Positions 52,452 to 61,347 of a stretch of 64,000 bases of DNA are shown in pieces (the first letter of the stretch is position 1; every line of letters begins with the position of its first letter). The notes beneath the pieces were generated by a model. The model was not told where the DNA came from. It searched no databases and was given only the letters and a program-made list of their open reading frames with translations. Where the stretch lies: the NCBI RefSeq assembly GCF_021738965.1, contig NZ_JAKKOQ010000017.1:34053-98052 (forward strand), given 5' to 3'. Source of the stretch: Gordonia zhenghanii (GTDB lineage Bacteria; Actinomycetota; Actinomycetes; Mycobacteriales; Mycobacteriaceae). The position numbers and the translations under genes are program-made.

Positions 52452-53747
52452 ATGGTCACGGGTGTGACCACAACATCACCTGACTCCGCCACCGCATCCG
52501 CACAGGTCAAGCGTCCGACGCCGACCGCGTTCCCGTATTGGGAGACGATGAAGCGACCGCGAGTTCGTCGCGTGCGGAAGATCGCCAAGCGGATCACCGG
52601 CACGGACGTCTTCCCGACGACCGAGCAGATCGAGGCGTTCTGCGGAGACATGTACAACTCCGACCCGGTCGCCGAACGGTTCGTCGACGAGGTATTCCTC
52701 GGGGCGATCGGGCAAGAAGCCGGACGGGCGATGCTCAAGAGGGCGCTCGATCACGGACTCGGCAGCATCGACGACCCGCCGGAAGCCATGGTCGCGCTCT
52801 TCGGTGAGTTCGAAGACGTCCCCGAATGGGTCGATCCGGAACTCGTCGAGGCCGGCGCACAGGTGTGGCGTCGCTGGGGCACGTTCCTGTTCAGCGTCGC
52901 GGGCGGCGAGACGCTCGAGATGTACACCGAAGCGGCTGTCGCGACACCGCTGTCACTGGCAGGCGGATATGCCGGAGACAACGCGCTCCGTCGATTCCTC
53001 GAGACCGCGAAGTTCTGGATCGACGTCTCTCAGCCGGGGGCACTCCTCACGCCGGGAAGCCAAGGGCGCGCCACCGCCATGATGGTGCGCGTGATGCACG
53101 TGTTCGTTCGGCGCGGCGTCGCCAAGCATCCGGAATGGGACGAGTCGCGGTGGGGATACCCGATTAGCCAGGCATACCAACTGTTGACGCTCTCGGGCGG
53201 CAGCGTGGTGCCTGCGCTCGCGCTGTGGGGTGTCGGAGTGCAGACCACGCCCAAGGAGATCAACGCGCTCATCCACTTTCAGCGCTACATGGGATACCTG
53301 CTCGGGATCCGCAACACCTGGTATCCGGAGACGCTCGCGGACACGCTTCGGTTGCTGGCACTGGTGACGTTCACGCGCAGTCACGATGCGGGTACGCACG
53401 GAGCCGAACTCATTGAGTCGTTTCCGAGAGCGTTCGCTCCGCGCGAGGGGCACACCGGTCTCGAACGGCTGCGCGAGCAGTACAACGGGATGATCTACGC
53501 GGCGTACTCGCGGCTGTTCATGATTCCGACGACCTACGCCCGCTACGACATGCCGAACGCGCTTCCGGGGCTCGCATGGATCTTCCTGCGCTTTCCGCTC
53601 GTGTTCGCGATCGAGACGTTGCGACGGATTCCGCCGATCGGCCGCGTCCACGAGAGGTGGATGGTCGCACACCGCGAGAACTGGTACCGAGCGCAGATGG
53701 CCGACCGCGAGGCCGAGTTCGACGCGTCTGGCGCACTTCGTCGCTGA
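52452..53747 (+). CDS. DUF2236 / MpaB-like oxygenase family protein
   Basis: A 431-residue protein. The DUF2236 (latex-clearing/MpaB-like) domain covers about residues 60-400, with heme-iron-type motifs such as V-W-R-R-W-G-T-F near residue 131 and R-V-M-H-V-F-V near residue 210, where a His could bind iron. Family members include rubber oxygenases and mycophenolate pathway enzymes; activity here is unknown. The ATG at 52452 is almost leaderless; GTG 52464 is an alternative. Confidence 0.75.
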   Translation: MVTGVTTTSPDSATASAQVKRPTPTAFPYWETMKRPRVRRVRKIAKRITGTDVFPTTEQIEAFCGDMYNSDPVAERFVDEVFLGAIGQEAGRAMLKRALDHGLGSIDDPPEAMVALFGEFEDVPEWVDPELVEAGAQVWRRWGTFLFSVAGGETLEMYTEAAVATPLSLAGGYAGDNALRRFLETAKFWIDVSQPGALLTPGSQGRATAMMVRVMHVFVRRGVAKHPEWDESRWGYPISQAYQLLTLSGGSVVPALALWGVGVQTTPKEINALIHFQRYMGYLLGIRNTWYPETLADTLRLLALVTFTRSHDAGTHGAELIESFPRAFAPREGHTGLERLREQYNGMIYAAYSRLFMIPTTYARYDMPNALPGLAWIFLRFPLVFAIETLRRIPPIGRVHERWMVAHRENWYRAQMADREAEFDASGALRR

Positions 53748-53863
53748 CGGGGTCTCAACCTGGTGTGGAGTTCCCTCCGGGCGTGGCGCAACGCAACACG
53801 CCGCGGATAGCGGAAGTCATCGCTGGGGAATTGTATAAACTGACCTGACCAGGCTATTTGTAG

Positions 53864-53893
53864 GGATTGTTCGGGGAATTCCCCAAACAATCC
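53864..53893. promoter_or_regulatory. 30-bp palindrome upstream of dnaB
   Basis: GGATTGTT-C-GGGGAATTCCCC-A-AACAATCC, symmetric except for one C/A pair. It could be a terminator for the DUF2236 gene, an operator, or a replication-related site. Its right arm overlaps a DnaA-box-like CAATCCACA. Confidence 0.6.
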
Positions 53894-53930
53894 ACAGCGG
53901 GGTGCACATGCCGTCCAGAGGTTTTCGACG

Positions 53931-53939
53931 TTGTCCACA
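53931..53939 (+). promoter_or_regulatory. DnaA box (TTGTCCACA)
   Basis: TTGTCCACA is the usual DnaA box of high-GC actinobacteria. A second box lies 14 bases downstream. Confidence 0.65.
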
Positions 53940-53953
53940 TTGCATCAACAGTG

Positions 53954-53962
53954 TTATCCACA
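53954..53962 (+). promoter_or_regulatory. DnaA box (TTATCCACA)
   Basis: A perfect match to the classical consensus TTATCCACA, on the same strand as the neighbouring box, 130 bases before the dnaB start. Confidence 0.65.
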
Positions 53963-54091
53963 GGGGTGGTTTGATGCAGCGGTTGCGTGGCCCTAACCTC
54001 TGGGAAGGTTTCAGTTCGCCAATCGGTAGCTGAACGGGATGGGAACACCGGCCTGGCGGCTGGCGACGATCGACTGCACGGGGAGGCGCGG

Positions 54092-56305
54092 GTGACGGCA
54101 TTGGAGGAACAGGGGCCTGAGCCTGACCAGGCGGGAGCCCCTCCGCGGGAGGACTACGGGCGTCAGCCCCCGCAGGATCTTCAAGCCGAACAATCGGTGC
54201 TCGGTGGCATGTTGCTGTCCAAGGACGCCGTTGCCGACGTCCTCGAACGTGTCCGCCCCGGCGACTTCTACAAACCTGCGCACCAGGCCGTGTACGACGC
54301 GGTCCTCGAGCTGTACGGGCGCGGTGAGCCTGCCGACGCGGTCACTGTCGCCGCCGAACTCGAACGCCGCGGCGATCTGCGCAAGGTGGGCGGAGCGCCC
54401 TACATCCACACGCTGATCTCGACGGTGCCGACCGCAGCCAATGCCGGCTACTACGCGGAGATCGTCGGCGAGAAGGCGATTCTGCGCCGTCTCGTGGAGG
54501 CGGGCACCCGCATCGTCCAGTACGGCTACGCGGGCGACGGCGGCCAGGACGTGGCCGAGGTCGTCGACCGTGCGCAGGCCGAGGTGTACGAGGTCACCGA
54601 GCGGCGGACCGCCGAGGACTACATCGTCCTGGAGGAACTGCTGCAGCCGACGCTCGACGAGCTCGACTCGATCGCATCGCGCGGCGGGCTGTCGCTCGGT
54701 GTGCCGACCGGATTCGCGGACTTCGACAAGCTGACCAACGGTCTGCACCCCGGACAGATGATCATCGTCGCTGCGCGCCCCGGCATGGGCAAGGCGCTGG
54801 CGCTTGACACTCCGCTGCCCACGCCGACCGGGTTTACGACGATGGGCAAGGTCGCCGTCGGCGACTGCCTGTTCGGTGCGGACGGTCGGCCGACGAAGGT
54901 CGTCGCCGCCACCGAGGTGATGACGCACCGCCCGTGCTTCGAGGTGGAGTTCGACGACGGGTCGTCGTTGATCGCTGACCAGCAGCACCAGTGGGTCGCC
55001 GAGATCGACGGCCGTCGTGAGGTGCTCACGACTGATGCGCTGCAGCGGTATGCCGGTCGCGCAACCGTGCAGAACTCCGAGCCGATCCAGTTGCCGTACC
55101 GGCCGCTCGCGTACGGGCCGTACACGGTCGGCGCGTTGGCCGGGATGGCGTACGACGATCCGGAGATCGCACTGCGGATCGAGGCCGAGGGGCCGGTCGA
55201 CGTGATGACGTTGATGGCCGATCTCGGTGGTCGCGTCCCGCGCGAGTATCTCAGGGGCTCCGTCGGTCAGCGGCGCGCGCTCCTGTCGGGCATCCTCGAC
55301 TCGCGTGCGCGCGTCGACGACGACGGGTGGATCACGGTACCCGCGGCGACAAACCACATGTCGGGGATCGTCGGCGATCTCGCTGCCGGGCTCGGCTACA
55401 CGTTCCGTCGCGCGAGCAGCGGCTGGATCCGGCTGGCCGCTCCCGACGACGTGTTCACCGTCCACGACAAGATGCAGCGCCACAAGGAGTTGCGGCCCCA
55501 GGTGCGTTCGCGTCTGGTGACGTCGGTGCGGTCGACTCCGACCGTCCCCGTGCGCTGTGTGCAGGTCGACAACCCCGATCACCTGTACCTGGCGGGCGAA
55601 GCGATGGTGCCGACGCACAACTCGACGCTGGCGATGGACTGGTTGCGGTCGGCGTCGATCCACAACGGTCTGACGTCGGTCATGTTCTCGTTGGAGATGA
55701 GCAAGACCGAGATCGTCATGCGTCTGCTGTCTGCGGAGGCGCGCGTCAAGCTCGGCGACATGCGCGGCGGCAACATGTCCGACGACGACTGGAGTCGTCT
55801 CGCGCGTCGGATGGGCGAGATCACCGAGGCTCCGCTGTTCATCGACGACTCGCCGAACCTGACGATGATGGAGATCCGTGCGAAGGCGCGTCGTCTCAAG
55901 CAGCGCCACGATCTGCGTCTTGTGGTCATCGACTACATGCAGCTGATGACGTCGGGCAAGAAGGTCGAGTCGCGTCAGCAGGAGGTCTCGGAGTTCTCTC
56001 GGTCGATCAAGCTGTTGGCCAAGGAGCTTGAAGTCCCGGTGGTGGCGATCAGCCAGCTGAACCGTGGACCTGAGCAGCGTACGGACAAGCGGCCGCAGGT
56101 CTCGGACCTTCGTGAGTCGGGTTCGCTCGAGCAGGACGCTGACATGGTGATCCTGTTGCACCGTCCCGATGCGGTGGAGCGCGACGATCCGCGTGCCGGT
56201 GAGGCGGACATCATCGTTGGTAAGCACCGTAACGGTCCGACGGCGACGATCACCGTTGCGCACCAGTTGCATCTGTCGAAGTTCGTGGATATGGCACGGG
56301 GCTAG
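54092..56305 (+). CDS. dnaB: Replicative DNA helicase DnaB with intein
   Basis: A 737-residue precursor. Residues 1-234 are the N-terminal domain and the first part of the RecA-like domain, up to A-R-P-G-M-G-K. Residues 235-510 are an intein. After residue 510 the sequence resumes S-T-L-A-M-D-W, so the Walker A loop G-K-S/T is restored only by splicing. The helicase continues with V-I-D-Y-M-Q-L (Walker B) and the R-E-S-G-S-L-E-Q-D-A-D region, where mycobacterial DnaB carries its own intein but this one does not. The spliced helicase is 461 residues, normal size. GTG 54092 is chosen for GGGGAGG 5 bases upstream. Confidence 0.92.
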   Translation: MTALEEQGPEPDQAGAPPREDYGRQPPQDLQAEQSVLGGMLLSKDAVADVLERVRPGDFYKPAHQAVYDAVLELYGRGEPADAVTVAAELERRGDLRKVGGAPYIHTLISTVPTAANAGYYAEIVGEKAILRRLVEAGTRIVQYGYAGDGGQDVAEVVDRAQAEVYEVTERRTAEDYIVLEELLQPTLDELDSIASRGGLSLGVPTGFADFDKLTNGLHPGQMIIVAARPGMGKALALDTPLPTPTGFTTMGKVAVGDCLFGADGRPTKVVAATEVMTHRPCFEVEFDDGSSLIADQQHQWVAEIDGRREVLTTDALQRYAGRATVQNSEPIQLPYRPLAYGPYTVGALAGMAYDDPEIALRIEAEGPVDVMTLMADLGGRVPREYLRGSVGQRRALLSGILDSRARVDDDGWITVPAATNHMSGIVGDLAAGLGYTFRRASSGWIRLAAPDDVFTVHDKMQRHKELRPQVRSRLVTSVRSTPTVPVRCVQVDNPDHLYLAGEAMVPTHNSTLAMDWLRSASIHNGLTSVMFSLEMSKTEIVMRLLSAEARVKLGDMRGGNMSDDDWSRLARRMGEITEAPLFIDDSPNLTMMEIRAKARRLKQRHDLRLVVIDYMQLMTSGKKVESRQQEVSEFSRSIKLLAKELEVPVVAISQLNRGPEQRTDKRPQVSDLRESGSLEQDADMVILLHRPDAVERDDPRAGEADIIVGKHRNGPTATITVAHQLHLSKFVDMARG
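54794..55621 (+). other. Class 3-type intein in the DnaB P-loop
   Basis: A 276-residue intein inserted after the P-loop lysine. It begins with Ala instead of Cys/Ser and ends P-T-H-N before Ser. The class 3 triad is visible: Trp67 (two residues after His65 in the D-Q-Q-H-Q-W segment), Cys255 in R-C-V-Q-V-D-N-P, and Thr274 next to the penultimate His275-Asn276. The middle (about 110-215) keeps a weak LAGLIDADG layout, with L-L-S-G-I-L-D-S-R-A near residue 170 and G-A-L-A-G-M-A-Y-D near 115. The missing acidic residue in the first motif suggests a decayed endonuclease. Confidence 0.85.
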
Positions 56306-56481
56306 GGGCGATTGTCGAGATGCGGGGAGGACTAGCGTGGCTTGTGGCCGCAGATTGACAGATCTCGGGCGCGTCGGGATGCCTGTTAAAGTACGGGACG
56401 TTGGCGGACCTCAACGAGCCTCAGATTAGATATCGCAGAACTGGCTGATGACATTCGACACCGTCCTGCTCCTGGCTCTCG

Positions 56482-56637
56482 GTGCTCGCACTGATGCTCA
56501 CCATCGTGATGACGATCGGAATTCTGATCAACGCCTTCTACGTCCTGCTGCCGCTGCTGATCACCTGCAGGGTCATGGTAGCCAAGCTGGTTCGCGCGAC
56601 CGCCGCGGACGTCAGCGACGTCTACGCCACTCGCTGA
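56482..56637 (+). CDS. Possible small membrane protein
   Basis: A 51-residue frame starting at GTG (ATG four codons later). One hydrophobic segment covers about residues 3-29 (M-T-I-G-I-L-I-N-A-F-Y-V-L-L-P-L-L-I), followed by a basic, then acidic tail ending A-D-V-S-D-V-Y-A-T-R. An ATG in another frame just upstream (M-T-F-D-T-V-L-L-L-A-L) would read into it after a one-base shift, so it may be a frameshifted longer gene. No clear ribosome site. Confidence 0.4.
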   Translation: MLALMLTIVMTIGILINAFYVLLPLLITCRVMVAKLVRATAADVSDVYATR

Positions 56638-56710
56638 GAGGGGACCGCCCCGGGCAGATCATCCAGACTCAGGTCTCTCGCCAGACGTAACCATTCGCCG
56701 TCGTCGAGGA

Positions 56711-56889
56711 CTAGCTGTACTGACCGGGCAGGTTGGTTAAACGGCTGACGGGAGGCTGGTTCCCGCAGGCTGAGTGTGGCCGGTGGTGATTATATGCGTG
56801 GAGCCAGGCGGGCAGGCTGTTCCGGCGGTCGGCCTCGGTGTCGTACTTTCGGGCATAAGCCCAACCATCGGCCAGCGTTCGGTGGAATC
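56711..56889 (-). pseudogene. 3' remnant of an IS481-type transposase
   Basis: On the minus strand the last 59 codons read R-F-H-R-T-L-A-D-G-W-A-Y-A-R, then H-A-Y-N-H-H-R-P-H-S-A, and end R-L-T-N-L-P-G-Q-Y-S. This is the usual C-terminus of IS481-family transposases. The frame is cut exactly at the left inverted repeat of the IS3-family element; the 5' part is not found on the other side. Confidence 0.75.
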
Positions 56890-56908
56890 GTGAATCGCCC
56901 CGGGTTTG

Positions 56909-58155
<1,247 letters not shown>

Positions 58156-58204
58156 GCTCCTCATCCTCCCGTGGATTCAGAGCCTCCACCAGACCCGGGG
58201 CGAT

Positions 58205-58246
58205 TCACACGTCCTCGCGGAACTCCTTGGGGTACGGCTTAGGCAT
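58205..58246 (-). pseudogene. 5' remnant of a second IS3-type orfA
   Basis: Thirteen codons, M-P-K-P-Y-P-K-E-F-R-E-D-V, match the N-terminus of a common actinobacterial IS3-type OrfA and then stop at a TGA supplied by the inverted repeat of the intact element. A further relic of the same kind of orfA lies near 63690-63788. Confidence 0.7.
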
Positions 58247-58529
58247 AACAACATCCTTCCAGCCCGCCCTGGCCGGGCAAGCCAACTCAGATGTCACATC
58301 CGTGCAGCAGTCCCCTCTGTCCACTGTCGTCTGGTTTCTCGTCGAGTAGGCCCCACACACGATCTTCTGGCCTGCAGGCATATCACGCGACCAAGTGCCA
58401 CTTGGTTCAAGCCACCGTCCAGCAGTGCTTGGCCGCAAACTGGTAGCAGGGCGCGTCGGAGCATGCGGCTCCAACGAAGACTTGAGTCAAGATGTACGAG
58501 AAACTCCACCAACTTCGATCGGAGGGGCG

Positions 58530-59156
58530 ATGTCTACGAATCGCTCGTCACCAACGGGAGTGTCGCCGCGTCGGCGCATGTCGTACGCCGCGCGTCACGA
58601 TCAACTGCTCGACATTGCGGAGCGCCTGTTCGTCGAACGAACGTACGCGCTGACATCTATGGAAGACATTGCGCGCGCTGCGGATGTCACGCGCCCAATT
58701 GTGTACAACCATTTCGACACGAAGGAAGGCACTTTCATAGCGTGCGTTCGGCGAGTCTACGACTCGTACAACGAGGGACTCAGGAGTGTCGTCGACCCCG
58801 AATCCGCACCGACCGACCAACTCAGAGCTGGTGCACAGTTCTACTTCGGTTCAATCGAGCAGAACGAGGGTCGGTGGCTGCTCTTGTTCACCAGTGCCTC
58901 GGTCTTGACAGGCATCTACCGAGACGAGCTTGTCGCACTGCGCTCTGAGCATGTTCAGACGATTGCCGCCCTTCTGCGTATTGCACTTCCCGACACTCCG
59001 GACGATTTCACCGATGCGGCGGCGCACGCACTGTCCGGTATCGGCGAACGACTGGGACACTGGTGGCTCACTCGCCCTGATCTTGATCGAGAAATGATCG
59101 TCGAGCACTTCTGTTCCATCGCCATGGGCGGACTAGGGCAATGGGTCGACGACTGA
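58530..59156 (+). CDS. TetR-family transcriptional regulator
   Basis: A 208-residue repressor with GGAGGGGCG before the ATG. The helix-turn-helix is about 25-70 (M-E-D-I-A-R-A-A-D-V-T-R-P-I-V-Y-N-H-F). The C-terminal half is the ligand domain. It is the first gene inside the accessory region beyond the insertion sequence, and might control the hydrolase and dehydrogenase genes downstream. No operator-like palindrome is obvious next to it. Confidence 0.82.
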   Translation: MSTNRSSPTGVSPRRRMSYAARHDQLLDIAERLFVERTYALTSMEDIARAADVTRPIVYNHFDTKEGTFIACVRRVYDSYNEGLRSVVDPESAPTDQLRAGAQFYFGSIEQNEGRWLLLFTSASVLTGIYRDELVALRSEHVQTIAALLRIALPDTPDDFTDAAAHALSGIGERLGHWWLTRPDLDREMIVEHFCSIAMGGLGQWVDD

Positions 59157-59370
59157 ACGGGTCGGGCGCGGCCAGCCTGGCCGCAAATCAACTAGTTCAG
59201 CTAGGTTAGGGCTCTCATGAGCGGTGTTCGTTGTCCACGAGAGCAGACCAGTGTCCCACCGTCGGCCCGACACGACTACATAGGTCAAGACATCAGTTGC
59301 TCGGTCGAGCCGGCGGGGCTCCGACGCTACCCGTAGAATAAATGTCCTTACCTCGCGCGACGGAGAAGTT
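59157..59370. other. Intergenic region before AraC regulator
   Basis: Contains a short hairpin GCGGCCA-GCC-TGGCCGC at 59168-59184 that could end the TetR transcript, then an A/T-rich promoter-like stretch ending in the GACGGAG ribosome site of the AraC gene. Confidence 0.4.
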
Positions 59371-60279
59371 ATGAGCAGGAACACCGCGGCCGCGACCCGC
59401 CGTCTACAACGATCCGTCACGGATGCTATTCCAGCAGGTCTCGGTGCCCATACGCTCCTCCCAGGACTGATCGCCTACCGTGGATCAGGCAAGACCTTCC
59501 GACTACCGAACGCAGGGCGACCCTACGCTTTGGTGGTCTTGGAGGGGGCGCTCACTATCAATCAACTCGGAAACAGTACACAATATTCGCCCGGGGATTT
59601 CTTGATATCCGAGATTCACACTCCGCCAGTAGCTGAGACGAACGACCTTCCGTGGACGGTACTTGTGTACGAGTACACCTCCGAAGAGATCGCATTGACC
59701 CTGTTGCGGATTGACGAAATTGGCAGCACCTCACGAGCAACACGTCAGACATTAGATACGGAGGAGTCGCGTCTTTTATTCTCCCTGCACCGACTGATAG
59801 AACTCAGTGACGAAACGGAAGGATCTTTCCTGCAGGAATTGGTGAGAAATGAGATTTCATATCGGTTACTCACAGGTGTTCACGGCGCCGCGGTGGCTAC
59901 CTCGATTACTGGATTCCAGATTGATTTCGACATCGTGAACATCAATGGTTGGATAAAGCGGAATTTCCGGCAGTCATTTTCAGTTGAAGACTTGGCGAGA
60001 GCGAGCGGAATGAGCGCCTCGTCCTTTCACCGGAAGTTTCGAGATGTCGTGCAGATGGGCCCCGTTCGGTGCCAGAAGGTGTTGCGCTTGAGTGAGGCGC
60101 GCCGACTTCTACTCGAGGGCGCGGCAAGCGTGAGCGACGTTGCTGTCATGGTCGGCTACGAGAGTGCGTCTCAGTTCACGCGAGAATACAAGCGAGAGTT
60201 CGGGAAATCTCCACGGCAGGACATCACTCATCTCCAGGAACGGCTCCATCGTCTCGCCGAACGCGGTACTGCGACGTAG
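59371..60279 (+). CDS. AraC-family transcriptional activator
   Basis: A 302-residue regulator. The N-terminal AraC_N-type sensor domain covers about 15-175. The two helix-turn-helix motifs lie at about 200-295: F-S-V-E-D-L-A-R-A-S-G-M-S-A-S-S-F-H-R-K-F, then V-S-D-V-A-V-M-V-G-Y-E-S-A-S-Q-F-T-R-E-Y-K-R-E-F-G. Its DNA is noticeably richer in A/T than the backbone, with codons such as ATA and TTA, consistent with transfer. It converges on the hydrolase gene and may activate the hydrolase-dehydrogenase pair. Confidence 0.87.
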   Translation: MSRNTAAATRRLQRSVTDAIPAGLGAHTLLPGLIAYRGSGKTFRLPNAGRPYALVVLEGALTINQLGNSTQYSPGDFLISEIHTPPVAETNDLPWTVLVYEYTSEEIALTLLRIDEIGSTSRATRQTLDTEESRLLFSLHRLIELSDETEGSFLQELVRNEISYRLLTGVHGAAVATSITGFQIDFDIVNINGWIKRNFRQSFSVEDLARASGMSASSFHRKFRDVVQMGPVRCQKVLRLSEARRLLLEGAASVSDVAVMVGYESASQFTREYKREFGKSPRQDITHLQERLHRLAERGTAT

Positions 60280-60345
60280 GCGAACCGCTCGTCCGGCCAG
60301 ACTGGAGTGTCCTCGGCAAAGCAGGACGAGCGGCTCGCACCCACG

Positions 60346-61344
60346 TCAGATCGGCTGGCACTCGATCTCGCGCGAGAGCCACGCATCAAGTTCGTCATAC
60401 GCGATCTCACGCGCTGCCCGCTCAGAGACGAACACGCCGTGCCTGGCATCAGCGATAGGCACGACGGCCAACCGATTCCCGAGGGCTCCTGCCCATTTGG
60501 CAATTTGCTCGGTATCCAGGACTAGGTCAGCGCGGGAGGCCTCCGTGCTGTACTCCTTCACCGAAAGGCTTCGCGTCGACCGCAATACCAGCGACGGCAC
60601 GCCTGTGTCCAGGCCTCGGTGGAGCTTGCTGTGTGCCACAGTTACCGCTCGGAGCCACCCGAACCGCAGCGGGAAACCATTGATCGGTTTGAGGGCGACG
60701 TCGTAGTCGAACTCACCATGATGGCCAGCGTGGACCGTCAACCCATGAACGCTACTTTGCTCGGCCGGTGCGACACGCGTTCCAGCCATTCCACCTATCA
60801 TCTTGATAAATGGAACGCCAATGGCGCGGAGCATCCTTGGCCCTTGCATATCGAACCAAGGGCTGTCGAGGACCTGGCCGACAATAGGCACAGTACAGGT
60901 GCGCCGCCGACGCCTGTCCAACCAAAGCGGGGTGATCAATCCTCCCGTGGAGTGAGCAGCGACAACAATTCCGAGCGTCGGATGCTCCGCCGCAATCGCA
61001 TCAACTGCAAGATCAAGCTCTTTGTCGTACACGGCGAAATCAGTGGCGTAGTGTGGTGATTGACCATCCCGCAGGGAGCGACCCGATTTCCTCAGATCCA
61101 GTGCATAGAATGCATATCCTCGATCGGCGAAGAACTCCGCGATTTCCGGGTTGAAGAAGTAGTCGGAGAATCCGTGCACCCACAGCACCGCATGATGCGG
61201 ATCATCGGATGATGCCGTGTGCTTAACGAGTGTCGCTACGACGTTGCCGCCAGGTTCACGATCTGGGTCGGGACCAAGGTCGAAAGTGTGGGCAACGAAG
61301 GCGTCGCCCAAAATGTCGCTCGTGAATTCCAACTGGTTTTGCAT
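60346..61344 (-). CDS. Alpha/beta hydrolase (monoglyceride-lipase/S33-like)
   Basis: A 332-residue serine hydrolase. The oxyanion strand is L-W-V-H-G-F-S-D-Y near residue 55, the nucleophile elbow A-H-S-T-G-G near 130, and the catalytic Asp and His probably lie in P-I-A-D-A-R-H-G-V near 300. No signal peptide. It lies 3 bases after the alcohol dehydrogenase gene, so the two form an operon. A pathway hydrolysing an ester to an alcohol that is then oxidised is a reasonable inference. Confidence 0.82.
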   Translation of the reverse strand: MQNQLEFTSDILGDAFVAHTFDLGPDPDREPGGNVVATLVKHTASSDDPHHAVLWVHGFSDYFFNPEIAEFFADRGYAFYALDLRKSGRSLRDGQSPHYATDFAVYDKELDLAVDAIAAEHPTLGIVVAAHSTGGLITPLWLDRRRRRTCTVPIVGQVLDSPWFDMQGPRMLRAIGVPFIKMIGGMAGTRVAPAEQSSVHGLTVHAGHHGEFDYDVALKPINGFPLRFGWLRAVTVAHSKLHRGLDTGVPSLVLRSTRSLSVKEYSTEASRADLVLDTEQIAKWAGALGNRLAVVPIADARHGVFVSERAAREIAYDELDAWLSREIECQPI

Positions 61345-61347
61345 TCG

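Larger units (their letters stand above)
53748..54091. other. dnaB upstream region with palindrome and DnaA boxes
   Basis: A 344-base region without a convincing gene. It holds the 30-base palindrome at 53864-53893 and the DnaA boxes at 53931-53962, then a weakly translated-looking stretch in frame with dnaB that I do not count as coding because the GTG at 54092 has a much better ribosome site. Confidence 0.55.

Noticed and set aside
53987..54091. Longer dnaB start at the ATG 53987
   Set aside because: No ribosome site there; the GTG at 54092 has GGGGAGG at good spacing and matches the family N-terminus.
54011..56272. 753-residue frame antisense to dnaB
   Set aside because: His/Arg/Asp-rich shadow of dnaB.
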